This document shows positions 7,740 through 16,718 of a stretch of DNA of 64,000 bases, piece by piece (within the stretch, counting starts at the first letter, position 1; every line of letters starts with the position of its first letter). The notes beneath the pieces were generated by a model that was given only the letters and a program-made list of their open reading frames with translations, had not been told where the DNA came from and did no database searches. The stretch lies in NCBI GenBank assembly GCA_945882215.1, contig CAMCWM010000001.1, positions 123,042 through 187,041 on the forward strand, written 5' to 3'. Position numbers and translations under genes: made by a program. Source of the stretch: Akkermansia muciniphila. GTDB lineage: Bacteria > Verrucomicrobiota > Verrucomicrobiia > Verrucomicrobiales > Verrucomicrobiaceae.

Positions 7740-8855
7740 ATGACCGGTTATTTTGATCACAATGCCACCACATCGCTGCATCCTGCCGCGCGCGAGGCGT
7801 GGCTGCGAGCAAATGAGAGGCACTGGCACAATCCATCGAGTTTGTATCGCGATGCGGGCATCGCCAGCCAGCAACTTGAATCGGCGCGTGAACGGCTGGG
7901 CGCTCTGCTCGGATCGGAGGCGGAACGCATTGTGTTCACTTCGGGTGCCACGGAGTCGAACAACGCGCTGTTTGCCTCGCTGGGCGAGGATCAACTCGTG
8001 GCGATCTCAGCCATCGAGCATCCGAGTGTGCGCATGGCGGCACGAAAGGCGCTGGATCTGCCAGTGAACGCGAACGGTGTTGTGGAACTGGATGCGGTGA
8101 AGATGATGATCGAGGCAAAACGGCCTGCTCTGGTCTCTGTGATGGCCGCGAACAACGAAAGCGGCGCACTGCAGCCCTGGCGCGAGATCGCCGCGCTTTG
8201 CCGTTCGCAGGGTGTGCTGTTTCACACGGATGCGGCGCAGTGGATCGGCAAAATCGACGCCACCAGCCTCGGTGAATGCGATTTCATCACCGGCAGCGCC
8301 CACAAATTCGGTGGACCCAAAGGCTGCGGGTTCCTCGTGCTGCCGACCGAGGATTCACGACTTCACTTCATGCGTGGCGGGCCGCAGGAGAGTGGCCGGC
8401 GTGCCGGAACGGAAAACTACCCGGCCATCGAGGCGATGGTGAAGACCTTGGAGACGATCACGCCTCGTCTCGGTGAAATCGAAACCGAGCAAAGCCGGCG
8501 GCGCGATGATTTCATCGCCGCCATGCGCTCCCGCTTTGGAGACTTGCGTGTCATCAGTGAATCTGCGCCGCGTCTCTGGAACACCGTGCTGATGGTGATG
8601 CCCGCGCATCACAATTTGAAATGGCTCACGGCTCTCTCGCGGCGTGGCTTCAGCATCTCAACCGGTTCGGCGTGCAGTTCGGGCAAGGAAGGCTCGTCCG
8701 TCGTAGTGACGGCGCTGGGTGCAAGCGTGGATGAATTGAAACGCGTCGTGCGCATCAGCGGCGGCTGGGAAACCAGCGCAGAGGACTGGCAGACGCTCGT
8801 GGCGGCCTTCGGCGAAGTTTTTGAGGAACTGAACCGAGGTGGCAGGCCGCAGTAG
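7740..8855 (+). CDS. Cysteine desulfurase (NifS/IscS family, PLP-dependent)
   Basis: The enzyme releases sulfur from L-cysteine as a protein-bound persulfide. The 371-residue protein has the family's 'YFDHNATTSLHP', 'FTSGATESNNA', 'AIEHPSV', 'HTDAAQ' and the PLP lysine K189 in 'SAHKFGGPKG'. It also has 'GGPQESGRRAGTEN' and the persulfide Cys C312 in 'STGSACSSGKEGSS'. It closes the lpxK-fdhD-membrane protein run, 6 bp after the previous stop. With FdhD in the same operon the likely job is sulfur supply for formate dehydrogenase maturation; general Fe-S or tRNA thiolation duty is also possible. It is somewhat shorter than E. coli IscS (404). Confidence 0.93.
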   Translation: MTGYFDHNATTSLHPAAREAWLRANERHWHNPSSLYRDAGIASQQLESARERLGALLGSEAERIVFTSGATESNNALFASLGEDQLVAISAIEHPSVRMAARKALDLPVNANGVVELDAVKMMIEAKRPALVSVMAANNESGALQPWREIAALCRSQGVLFHTDAAQWIGKIDATSLGECDFITGSAHKFGGPKGCGFLVLPTEDSRLHFMRGGPQESGRRAGTENYPAIEAMVKTLETITPRLGEIETEQSRRRDDFIAAMRSRFGDLRVISESAPRLWNTVLMVMPAHHNLKWLTALSRRGFSISTGSACSSGKEGSSVVVTALGASVDELKRVVRISGGWETSAEDWQTLVAAFGEVFEELNRGGRPQ

Positions 8856-8894
8856 GCGTTTGCCAGTGCCGGGTTCTTGCTTAGGCTCACCGCC

Positions 8895-10352
8895 ATGAAA
8901 TCGCGAAACTTTTTTCTCGTTGCGGTCATGGTGTGCGTGCCTGTTTCGGCGCGTGAGTGGCGCAGCGCTGACGGGGCGCGAACATTGGAGGCCGAGTTTG
9001 CCGGGCTGAAAGACGGCAAACTGCTGCTGAAGACCAAAGATGGCAAATCGACCGCGTTTCCAGCGACGGCGTTCTCCAAAGAGGACCAGCAGTTCTCCCA
9101 GCAGGCGCAGGTGACGCTGGAGGCGGCGGTGAAGACGAAGCTGTTGAACTTTGAAGTGGACCAAGTCCTGCCGGAAGGCTTTCTCTGCCGTGTGGTGAAC
9201 GAGATTCTGGGGCAGAAGGGCCTCTGGGTGGCGTCCGGCGCATCGTTTCTCGTGCTACCTTCCGACGAGATGCCGGCGGAGCGTGGCGCACGTGTGCTGG
9301 CAAAGTCACTCTTCCATGCCGGCACGCGCACCTACCAGGCGCTGGATGGCACGACATCCCTGATCAGTGCTTACAGCCTGTCGCTCGATGAGGCGGTGCT
9401 GACGGCGCTGCAAATCCAGGCTGCCAGCGGTGGAGATCCTGCCAAGCAGGCGCCGCTGATCGTGGAGCCCCTGATGGAGAAGGTCGTGGTGCGCGGTCTG
9501 GGACTGCCGCTTGGTAAAGGCTACTTCATCACCGACGCCGCCTTCGCGGAGGGGAAGCATCCAGTGGCGATCCATCACGAGGGGAAGGATGTGCCGGCGA
9601 ATGTCGTGAAGCTGGACTCAAAGCGAGGTCTCGCGCTGCTGCAATGCGCGGCCATGCAGACGCAGGCGGGCACGTTCCTGTCACGCGACGGCGCGACGTT
9701 CGGGCAGGGCATCTTTGTGGCCTCGATGACGCTGAATCCTTCACGCCGCGGCTTTGAGCCTGTGACGCTGACCACGGGCATCGTGGGTCGCCTGATTGAT
9801 TCCACGCGTTTCCAGCACGACGCGCCGCTCGTGCCGGACGCCGTCGGCGGCTTTGTGCTCAGCGAACGAATGGAGGTGCTGGGAGTGTTCTTTTCACCCG
9901 AGACCCGCAGTTTGGGCAGGCAATCCTCATCGTCATCCGCAGGCAGTCCACCCGCACCGCGAGGGATCACCGAGTGCCACCGCAGCGAGTTGCTGGACGA
10001 GCTGCTCGGAGACAGCAGCAAGGGCAAACGACTGCCCGGCGTGCCTGAACTGCGCCGTGGCAGCCTGGCCAGTGACAAGCAAGGTGCCGCCGACCTGCTG
10101 CGCAAAGCGTGCGCGCTGGTGGTTTCCACGCGCGAAATCATGAAAACGCCGCCTGCCAGCACGGCGGATGCAAGCAAACCTGCGGGTGCTGGCGCAGGCG
10201 GCGGTGGTGGCGGCGGCCAAGGAGGAGCTCCGGGGCCTGGAAAAAGCCTGAGTTCCTCCGGCATCCGTCACAACGCGGGCTGCCGGTATTTCAACGCCGC
10301 GAAGCCCTGCCAGCCCGGCGAGGGGACACCCTGCAAAATCTGCGGCGGGTGA
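8895..10352 (+). CDS. Exported SHD1-domain protein with a degenerate trypsin-like domain and Cys-rich tail
   Basis: The protein has 485 residues from the ATG at 8895; the track's TTG at 8877 adds no plausible sequence. The signal peptide is MKSRNFFLVAVMVCVPVSA. An SHD1 module follows (REWRSADGARTLEAEFAGLKDGKLLLKTKDGKSTAFPATAFSKEDQQF), a domain common in Planctomycetota/Verrucomicrobiota. The middle, about 200-345, has trypsin-fold landmarks without catalytic residues: 'GKGYFITDAAFAEG' where TNHHV is expected, 'KRGLALLQC' for the Asp strand, and 'DAVGGFVLS' for GNSGGP. A Gly-rich linker leads to 'GIRHNAGCRYFNAAKPCQPGEGTPCKICGG', a tail shared by many verrucomicrobial secreted proteins. It is best called a pseudoprotease; its role is unknown. 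Confidence 0.8.
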   Translation: MKSRNFFLVAVMVCVPVSAREWRSADGARTLEAEFAGLKDGKLLLKTKDGKSTAFPATAFSKEDQQFSQQAQVTLEAAVKTKLLNFEVDQVLPEGFLCRVVNEILGQKGLWVASGASFLVLPSDEMPAERGARVLAKSLFHAGTRTYQALDGTTSLISAYSLSLDEAVLTALQIQAASGGDPAKQAPLIVEPLMEKVVVRGLGLPLGKGYFITDAAFAEGKHPVAIHHEGKDVPANVVKLDSKRGLALLQCAAMQTQAGTFLSRDGATFGQGIFVASMTLNPSRRGFEPVTLTTGIVGRLIDSTRFQHDAPLVPDAVGGFVLSERMEVLGVFFSPETRSLGRQSSSSSAGSPPAPRGITECHRSELLDELLGDSSKGKRLPGVPELRRGSLASDKQGAADLLRKACALVVSTREIMKTPPASTADASKPAGAGAGGGGGGGQGGAPGPGKSLSSSGIRHNAGCRYFNAAKPCQPGEGTPCKICGG

Positions 10353-10379
10353 GAAAATGGAACGGGTTACGAGTTAGAA

Positions 10380-10422
10380 GTTATTGGGGTGTGAGCAAAC
10401 CGCATAGCTCTTCACCCATAAC
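10380..10422. terminator. Imperfect hairpin between convergent genes, candidate bidirectional terminator
   Basis: GTTATTGGGGTGTGAGC and GCTCTTCACCCATAAC can pair as two arms of about 16 bases with small bulges and a 10-base loop. The structure lies in the 72-bp gap between the SHD1 gene and the convergent MFS gene. There is no long U-tract, so the terminator call rests on position and pairing alone. Confidence 0.35.
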
Positions 10423-10424
10423 AT

Positions 10425-11693
10425 TTAACCTTCTCTCTTCGGCCGGATCATGAGCACGATAACCAGCGAGACGACACACACGAGGGCGAAGACACCGAAG
10501 ATCATGTTCAATGGCACGCCGCGATCAGTCATGGCACCAAAACCCCAGTCGGCCACACCACCGCACATCATGCTGACGAAGTTCATGACGCCATAACCAG
10601 TGGCGCGCAGCTCGGGGCGCGTGATCTGGCTGAGAATCGGCATGTTGTTGCAGTCAAAGAAACCCCAGCCGACGCCAAACAGGATCAGCGAGGCAATGGC
10701 GAGCGCGAAGGAATTCAGCGCGGGAGCGTTGCCCACGCCGAACATGGCGGGCACGATGAGCATCATGCCGATGGCGCTGACATACACGCGGCCGCGCTCG
10801 CTGCGCCGCATCCAGCGGTCAGCCAGCCAGCCACCGAGGATCGCGGAGAGCAGCGCCGCTCCCTGCCAGTAGAGCGAGGCGGATACACCGGCCTTGCCCT
10901 GGCTGATGTTGAAGGCTTTTTGCAGGATCGCGGGCATCCAGTCACGCACCACCCATGCGGCGAGCGCGGGCAGGGTGAAATAAAGCACAAGCAGGATGAA
11001 GTTGCGGTTCGTGAGCAGTTCGGTAAACGCGACGCCGACGGAAGGTTTGGCTGAAATGGCACCGGTGCTGTCCAGGCTGGTCTGACGCGGCACATCACGC
11101 AGCAGGAGGAGCAATGGAATGGCATAGAGCACTCCGGCCAGCCCGGTGAAGTCGAACATGAAGCGCCAGCCAAGATCCGGCGCGTCCGCCACGAACCCAG
11201 CGAAGCCACCAACGATCACCCCACAGTAGATGCCCATCTGATGCACCCCGACCGCCCGAGACCGCGTGTCGCCAGTGTGATAGTCCGCGATCAGAGCGAG
11301 CGCCGCCGGAATGTAGAACGCTTCGCTGATGCCCATCATTGTACGCGCCCAATAGAGTTCATTGAAGCTGCCCACATGCCCGGTCAGCCAGGTGATGAGC
11401 GACCAGACGAACAGGCTGCCACAGATTGTGAGCTTGCGGCTGAAGCGGTCCGCGATGTAACCGCCGATGGGACTGAAGATGGCATACACCCATTTGAACG
11501 ACGCCAGCATGTGCCCCCAGTTTGCCTCACTACCGATGTCCGTGATGTCACCCATCACCGACACCTTCATCGAGGCGATCATCTGCCGGTCCAAATAGTT
11601 CAGCAGCGCCACCGGGAAAAGCACCCCCACCACCAACCAGGCACGGCGCATGAAAGTGGGCGAGTCGGCAGTGGAAGTCGAAGACGTGGACAT
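10425..11693 (-). CDS. Major facilitator superfamily transporter (sugar acid / organic anion type)
   Basis: The 422-residue inner-membrane protein has about 12 hydrophobic helices. The MFS motif A region is 'SPIGGYIADRFSRKLTICGSLFVWS', and the N-terminal 'FPVALLNYLDRQMIASM' is like that of ACS-family (hexuronate/glucarate/tartrate) carriers. A motif A echo 'GGWLADRWMRRSERGRVYV' opens the second half. I chose the ATG at 11693 over the GTG at 11708. The substrate cannot be set by sequence; the neighbouring glycosidases favour a sugar-derived anion. A 7-bp inverted repeat sits upstream. Confidence 0.88.
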   Translation of the reverse strand: MSTSSTSTADSPTFMRRAWLVVGVLFPVALLNYLDRQMIASMKVSVMGDITDIGSEANWGHMLASFKWVYAIFSPIGGYIADRFSRKLTICGSLFVWSLITWLTGHVGSFNELYWARTMMGISEAFYIPAALALIADYHTGDTRSRAVGVHQMGIYCGVIVGGFAGFVADAPDLGWRFMFDFTGLAGVLYAIPLLLLLRDVPRQTSLDSTGAISAKPSVGVAFTELLTNRNFILLVLYFTLPALAAWVVRDWMPAILQKAFNISQGKAGVSASLYWQGAALLSAILGGWLADRWMRRSERGRVYVSAIGMMLIVPAMFGVGNAPALNSFALAIASLILFGVGWGFFDCNNMPILSQITRPELRATGYGVMNFVSMMCGGVADWGFGAMTDRGVPLNMIFGVFALVCVVSLVIVLMIRPKREG

Positions 11694-11725
11694 CCAGTCA
11701 TTAATCACAGCCGACTTGGAACGAA

Positions 11726-11749
11726 AAGCCTGAATTCATGCCCAGGCTT
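11726..11749. promoter_or_regulatory. Inverted repeat upstream of the MFS gene
   Basis: AAGCCTG-10 bp-CAGGCTT is a perfect 7-bp inverted repeat about 33 bp upstream of the MFS start. It could be a regulator site or an RNA hairpin in the leader. No cognate regulator lies adjacent. Confidence 0.25.
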
Positions 11750-11920
11750 GATCTCGACATGATCAAAGTGTGAGCCAATCAGGCAACACAGGCCCGCGTA
11801 CGCATGGAAGAGCTGTCTTGGCCGTCTCTTTGATCCATGAGCAGGTCGACTGGGGTTTGCTTATTTTTGAACTCAACCCCGGCTGGTTCAGACGAATAGA
11901 CAGTTGAAACTTAATCATCT

Positions 11921-12340
11921 ATGAAAAACACGTTCCATTATCCCTGCCTGCCTGCTTTCGCGGCTACGCTGCTTGCACTGGCCTGCCTGGTCCAAACTTC
12001 AGCGCTGGCTGAAGAAATTCGACGGGCCTTGCCTGCCGTCCCAATGCAAGGCATGACCGTCAGCGCCAAGAAAGAACCCGTGACCGTCACCACCAAGACA
12101 CGGGGTGACGTGAAGATCACCACCTACAGGTTGATCCAACATCGGCTGACAAACCAGGATGCCGGCCGCATGCTGGAAAAAATCACGACCCAATCGCCGC
12201 GCGGCAGTGCCAAGTATCATCGCCGTGTGGTGCGTGCCCAGCCATCGTTGGTCACGATGACCGTATGGGACCGTGGAGCGTATGAACCCCAGGTTTATTT
12301 TGCGCACGCCGCGGACGATCGTGCCCATTCACGCCGTTGA
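11921..12340 (+). CDS. Small exported protein of unknown function
   Basis: The 139-residue protein has a probable signal peptide (MKNTFHYPCLPAFAATLLALACLVQTSALA). The mature part is basic and polar (GMTVSAKKEPVTVTTKTRGDVKITTYRLIQHRLTNQDAGRMLEKITTQSPRGSAKYHRRVVRAQPSLVTMTVWDRG). I recognise no domain. The gene is monocistronic, about 200 bp downstream of the divergent MFS promoter region. Its last residues (AADDRAHSRR) run into sequence of uncertain origin, so the C-terminus may be altered compared with relatives. Confidence 0.55.
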   Translation: MKNTFHYPCLPAFAATLLALACLVQTSALAEEIRRALPAVPMQGMTVSAKKEPVTVTTKTRGDVKITTYRLIQHRLTNQDAGRMLEKITTQSPRGSAKYHRRVVRAQPSLVTMTVWDRGAYEPQVYFAHAADDRAHSRR

Positions 12341-12431
12341 GATGTCAGCGCCGCGACGGATGACGATCCGGCGCGGTCAAAGGCAAGGCGTATTGCTCCA
12401 GAGCGCCGTCCGCGGCTTCGAGCTGCCCGGC

Positions 12432-12761
12432 TTAATCCAGGAAGGAACAGATGTACTCGCAGATGCCGGTGCTGACGGCGATGTCGAAGCCGCTGTTGGC
12501 CGGAACATCGAAGAACTGGCCGCCGGTGTAGGTCGTTTTGGCTTCGCTGCCGTCCAGTTTCACCACGCATTCACCCGCGACGATCTCCATGCGCTCCGCC
12601 TTGGCGGTCCCGAAGTGGAAGTCACCAGGATAAATCAATCCGAGCGTCTTCTTGCTGCCATCGGGAAACAAAATGCTGTGGCTGACGACTTTGCCGTCAA
12701 AATAGACATTCGCTTTTGTGACGGCGGTGACATTGGGGAATTCGGCTGGGATGGCGGACAT
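12432..12761 (-). CDS. ppnP: Pyrimidine/purine nucleoside phosphorylase (DUF1255 cupin)
   Basis: PpnP cleaves a broad range of nucleosides with phosphate. The 109-residue single cupin aligns by eye with E. coli PpnP (YaiE, 94 aa): 'ANVYFDGKVVSHSILFPDGSKKTLGLIYPGDFHFGTAKAERMEIVAGECVVKL' and 'YTGGQFFDVPANSGFDIAVSTGICEYICSF'. I chose the ATG at 12761 (MSAIPAEFPN). The longer TTG ORF to 12812 overlaps the upstream SGNH stop and adds no conserved sequence. It lies 47 bp after the SGNH hydrolase on the same strand and may be co-transcribed. Confidence 0.88.
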   Translation of the reverse strand: MSAIPAEFPNVTAVTKANVYFDGKVVSHSILFPDGSKKTLGLIYPGDFHFGTAKAERMEIVAGECVVKLDGSEAKTTYTGGQFFDVPANSGFDIAVSTGICEYICSFLD

Positions 12762-12808
12762 AGGGCGCGAGGAATAGGCGAAGTTTTTGCTGACGGCAAG
12801 TGCGTCAA

Positions 12809-14923
12809 TCAAGGCTTGGCCGTGTAACTCACATCATCCAGAAAAATCTTCACCATCTGGCCACCGGCCTGCGACGTGAACAGTCCGAAGCGGTCCAAGG
12901 TCGCATCTTGAGCCTTCTGGCCGGGCTTCAGGGCGAGCGTCACCGATTCGGTGCCGAGCGTCACGCGCATCTCACCATTGCCGTTGTTCGCTGCGGGATC
13001 ATAGACCAGCGACCAGTCAAAGATTTTGCCCGGTGTGATGATCGGCCCCTGCTCGACTTTCCCTTTCGTTCCAGTGGAGGTGGCGAACTGCGGAATGAAG
13101 TAGTGACCGATGCGTGTGGGACCGCCGACGTGGATGCCAACGAAATTTCCGGCCTCATCGGGTGATTTGTCCTTCGTGGCGCTGCTGAACCAGCCGATGT
13201 GCATGTCGGAGTCAGGACCGGCGGTGACGAGTTTCGCCTTCCCACGTGCCTCAAGCTTCTGGTCGAGATTCAACGGCCCCACTTTGTCCGCGTAGTAGCC
13301 GTAAGCACCGCTGCGCCACAATCCGCCGCCGACTTCGCCGGGTGCTTTTCCTCCGGCATGATTGGTTTTCGCGATGAAGGCGAAATCATGCGCGCCGACG
13401 ACCTCACGGTCCTCATACGTGGTGCGATTCCCGACACCTGACCATCCGGGCTCACGCGTGAAATCCTCACCGCGTCCGTCAATCATCACGTCATCGAAAA
13501 ACATGGTCGTTGCGCCGCCGGACTTCATCATGTTGAGCACGCCGAAGCGGTCAAAGGTCGCGCCTTCTTTGCGGAAACCGGGCGTGAGATCAACCGTGAA
13601 AGTCTTGGTGTTCGGAAAGCGCGCTTGCGCCTCCTTTTCGGAGTTTTCAGGCAATGTTCCGTAATCCTGCGTCGTGTGCGTGTCGCTGCGCATCGTGAAC
13701 GTGAATTGCCCGTTGCCGTCCGCGCCCTGTGGATCGTAAGCCAGCGTCCAGTGATAGCGCGTGCCATCGTTCTTGATCGGCGTGGGCCGGAACTTCCCCG
13801 GCAGATACGGCGTGATGAAGGTGCCGCAGGATTTGTTGGTGTTGGTGATCAGCCGCGTCGCGAGTCGTCCACCCTTGCCTTCAAAATCAAAATCCAGGCC
13901 GAGCGAGCCAATGGGCCGCCCACTGCCACCCGGCTGCTGTGAATTGAAGAAGCCAAAGAACACGCCCGCGCCGCCTTCGGACTTCGTCACGGCAAAACTG
14001 CCCGACGCGCTGAACTTATCATCAAGCTTCTTCGTCGGAATCTCCGCCGCATAGTTGGCAGGAGTCGTCGAACGCTGAATGCGCCCGCCTATCTCACCCG
14101 TGGCCTTGCCGGCGAAGTTCGTCGCGCTGTAGCCGAAGTCCTGCGTCACTTTCAGCACGTTCTCCGGCACGATGTGATTGTTGTGGCCTTCCCAGCCTGG
14201 ATCGAGGTCGAAGGACTCAGTTTTCAGTGATGACGACTGTGCCACGATGCCGAGACGCGCCATGACGGCTGATGCCACGACCCCGGCGAGCTTCCGGCTG
14301 CCTTCTTCGGTGAAATGAATGCCGCCGCTGTCGTGCAAGCGCGCAGATTCCTTGGCGTCACCCAATGCGGCGGGCAGGTCGTTCACCGGCACGTCGAGAT
14401 CCTTCATCACGCGCAGCGCGATGACGTTGTACTCCATGACGCTCGCGTTGAACAACTGATAGCTGCGGGTCTTCCAGTAGCCTTTTGAGCGTTCGTCGAT
14501 GAGTGGTGTGCTGAGGGCGAACACGATCTTCGCCCTCGTCTCAGCGCGCAGCCGCTTCACGATCTCGCGCAGGTTCGCCTCGTATTTCTCGGGCGGTATG
14601 TTGTACTTGGCAGTCTTCTGGTCGCGTTTCGTGTCGTGAATGCCGGAATTGAAGTGAACCACGTCGGGTTGCTCTTTGATGGCCCACTCGTTGAGGTTTG
14701 TCAGCAGCTTGCCCGTGTCCCCACCATTGGTTTTTGGCGTGACCACCGTGGCGCGACCTGCCAGCAGTTCGGCGACGAAGGGCGCGTAATGCTCGCGGAC
14801 CGAATCACCCAGCAGCACGACCTTTGGCAGGACTGGCTTCGGGGCGTCTTGTGCAAAGGCAGCGCCGAATGCGCCAAGGAGATGACCAACGAGAATCGTC
14901 AGGGAGACGCGGATGTGTTTCAT
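12809..14923 (-). CDS. Exported SGNH/GDSL hydrolase with two tandem C-terminal beta domains
   Basis: The protein has 704 residues. The signal peptide is MKHIRVSLTILVGHLLGAFGAAFA, which sets the start at 14923 instead of the track's 14959. An SGNH esterase domain follows (about 30-230) with block I 'VVLLGDSVREHY', block II Gly 'NGGDTGKLL', block III 'VVHFNSGIHDTK' (N) and block V 'DSGGIHFTEEG' (D-x-x-H). The rest is two related modules of about 220 residues: 'FDLDPGWEGHNNHIV...NFAGKATGEIGGRIQRS' and 'FTREPGWSGVGNRTT...NHAGGKAPGEVGGGLWRSG', each ending 'DRFG...FFDDV' or 'DRFG...IFLDDV'. The modules resemble LamG/concanavalin-like carbohydrate-binding folds. A polysaccharide or sugar-ester deacetylase role is likely (inference). 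Confidence 0.85.
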   Translation of the reverse strand: MKHIRVSLTILVGHLLGAFGAAFAQDAPKPVLPKVVLLGDSVREHYAPFVAELLAGRATVVTPKTNGGDTGKLLTNLNEWAIKEQPDVVHFNSGIHDTKRDQKTAKYNIPPEKYEANLREIVKRLRAETRAKIVFALSTPLIDERSKGYWKTRSYQLFNASVMEYNVIALRVMKDLDVPVNDLPAALGDAKESARLHDSGGIHFTEEGSRKLAGVVASAVMARLGIVAQSSSLKTESFDLDPGWEGHNNHIVPENVLKVTQDFGYSATNFAGKATGEIGGRIQRSTTPANYAAEIPTKKLDDKFSASGSFAVTKSEGGAGVFFGFFNSQQPGGSGRPIGSLGLDFDFEGKGGRLATRLITNTNKSCGTFITPYLPGKFRPTPIKNDGTRYHWTLAYDPQGADGNGQFTFTMRSDTHTTQDYGTLPENSEKEAQARFPNTKTFTVDLTPGFRKEGATFDRFGVLNMMKSGGATTMFFDDVMIDGRGEDFTREPGWSGVGNRTTYEDREVVGAHDFAFIAKTNHAGGKAPGEVGGGLWRSGAYGYYADKVGPLNLDQKLEARGKAKLVTAGPDSDMHIGWFSSATKDKSPDEAGNFVGIHVGGPTRIGHYFIPQFATSTGTKGKVEQGPIITPGKIFDWSLVYDPAANNGNGEMRVTLGTESVTLALKPGQKAQDATLDRFGLFTSQAGGQMVKIFLDDVSYTAKP

Positions 14924-14968
14924 GCTCCAAGAACGCTCGCCTGAGGTGGTTGTTGCCACCGCATTCGA

Positions 14969-16680
14969 TCACTCTCCACGCTTCGTCACCGTCACGCTCT
15001 GGAGGTAGTACTTGTTGTATTGATTGCCGTCGGATTCGAGGGCGAAGTTGTAGCCCCAGTAGTTCACGAACTGGGCGTCATCGATCTGCCAGCGGACGGT
15101 GTGCCATTGTTTGTTGTCCGGCACGGTGAACCAGCCGCTTTTCGCGGTCTTGAGGCCGGTGGTGGATTCATAGACGAGCTTGAAGCCAGCGTTGTCATTG
15201 GCCTCGTTGCGACGCACGACGGCGGTGATCTCGATGGGCTCAGTCGTGTAGGCCATGAAGTTGGGATCGATGATGAAGACATTGCCGCCAGGGACGTTGC
15301 CAGCACGGCTGAGCCGCCGTAGGCCAGCACGGCACCCGCAACAGCCTCGCCGGAGTGCGTGTGGAGACCGCGCTCGATTTGCTGGCCTTCCATCGTGATG
15401 GAGACGGACCCGGCCTTCGAGTAATCGCCGCCCCACGACAGCGGTTTGGGCTTGTTGGCCTTCGCCTCGGCCAAAAGAGGCTCGGGAACGTCGAGGATGA
15501 AGACGGGAGCGGCGGTGAGCGTGTGCGTGTCGCGAGTTGCGAGATCGCCGTTGAGCGGATTGAGAAGCTTCGCGGGTTGCGGGAAACGGATTTCATCGGT
15601 TTCGCCGCGATAGGCCCAGGTGATGAGCACGGCACCCTTCGCGCCCTGAAAGGCGAAGGCGTAGTGTTTTTCGTTCAGCAGCGTCCAGCCGAGATACACG
15701 GGAAGCTGCCCGAGATGTTGAATCATCTGCGCCATCGCAGCATAAGCCGGGCGTGGGATGCCTTTGCGGTCGAGCAGGCCCAGCGGGCCGCTGTCGCCGT
15801 CCTTGCCCTCGAACCACTGGATGCATGCCACACCTTGCGCGATGCCCATCGTGTAGGCTTTCACCAGCGCATATGCCTGCGTGTCCGCGCCTTTGGTCAC
15901 CGCGTCGCAGCCGAGTTCGGTGAAGACGACCGGCACGTGCGCCTTCGCCGGATTCTGCGCCGCAAGCATTTTCCGAAGCGTGGGCACGATGTGCATGAAG
16001 ACTGACTCCGTGCCCTTGTTGCTCGCGATGCCGTCGAGCACCTCATACGGATGCAGCGTGATGTAATCGAAGCGGTCCTTCGCGCCCGCCTTGATGGCCT
16101 GTTCGAGATAATTGATATGCACCGACTTCGCCGCGAGGCCGATGAGGCAGTCTGGATCGTCCTTTTTCGCCGCGTCATAGGCGCTGACGACGATCTTCGC
16201 GTAATCGGCGGGCGTTTGATCGCGCCCTGTGCCGTTCGGCGGCTCGTTCCATATCTCCCAGCGTTTGATGCGGTCTTTCGAGTGCTTCACGATCTCCGAA
16301 ACGTAGTTCGACCACGCGGGCAGGTTGTTCACCGGCAGCGTGCCCGGCTTGTCGAGCGTGTTCCATTTCACGCCGCCATTGAGCAGGCCGCCAAAGACGA
16401 ATCCATGCTCAGCGAGATAGCCCATGTGCTCGTCCAGCGCCTTCCAATCAAACTTCCCCTGCTCCGGCTCCACCTGCGACCAGCCGGTGCAGCTAGAGCG
16501 ATAGTAGCGCAGCCCGATGGCCTGCATCTGCGGCACCCAATGCGCCGCATCCTGCGCCGAGCGATTGTGGATGTGGCAACTGCCGATGCCGAAGGGGCCG
16601 AGTACGGCAGGATCCTCTGCCGCACGAATTGGCAAGGCAAAGATGACCTCGAACGCGAGGAGGATGGCGAGGAAATTCAT
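14969..16680 (-). pseudogene. Exported clan GH-A glycoside hydrolase interrupted by a frameshift
   Basis: The ORF 15064-16680 (538 aa) starts with the signal MNFLAILLAFEVIFALPIRA and a TIM-barrel glycosidase. The acid/base Glu is in 'RWEIWNEPPNGTG' and the nucleophile Glu in 'VPVVFTELGCDA', as in GH5/GH39-like enzymes. After '...AVLAYGGSAVLA' the frame turns into Ser/Pro/Arg nonsense. The overlapping ORF 14969-15436 carries the natural continuation: 'NVPGGNVFIIDPNFMAYTTEPIEITAVVRRNEANDNAGFKLVYEST...WHTVRWQIDDAQFVNYWGYNFALESDG', a beta-sandwich tail. The switch lies near 15290-15330, and one missing base would restore a single protein of about 570 residues. It may be a true mutation or a sequencing error. 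Confidence 0.8.
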
Positions 16681-16718
16681 GGTGCCCGATGTCTAAAGCA
16701 CAGGCACCTGGCCTTCAA

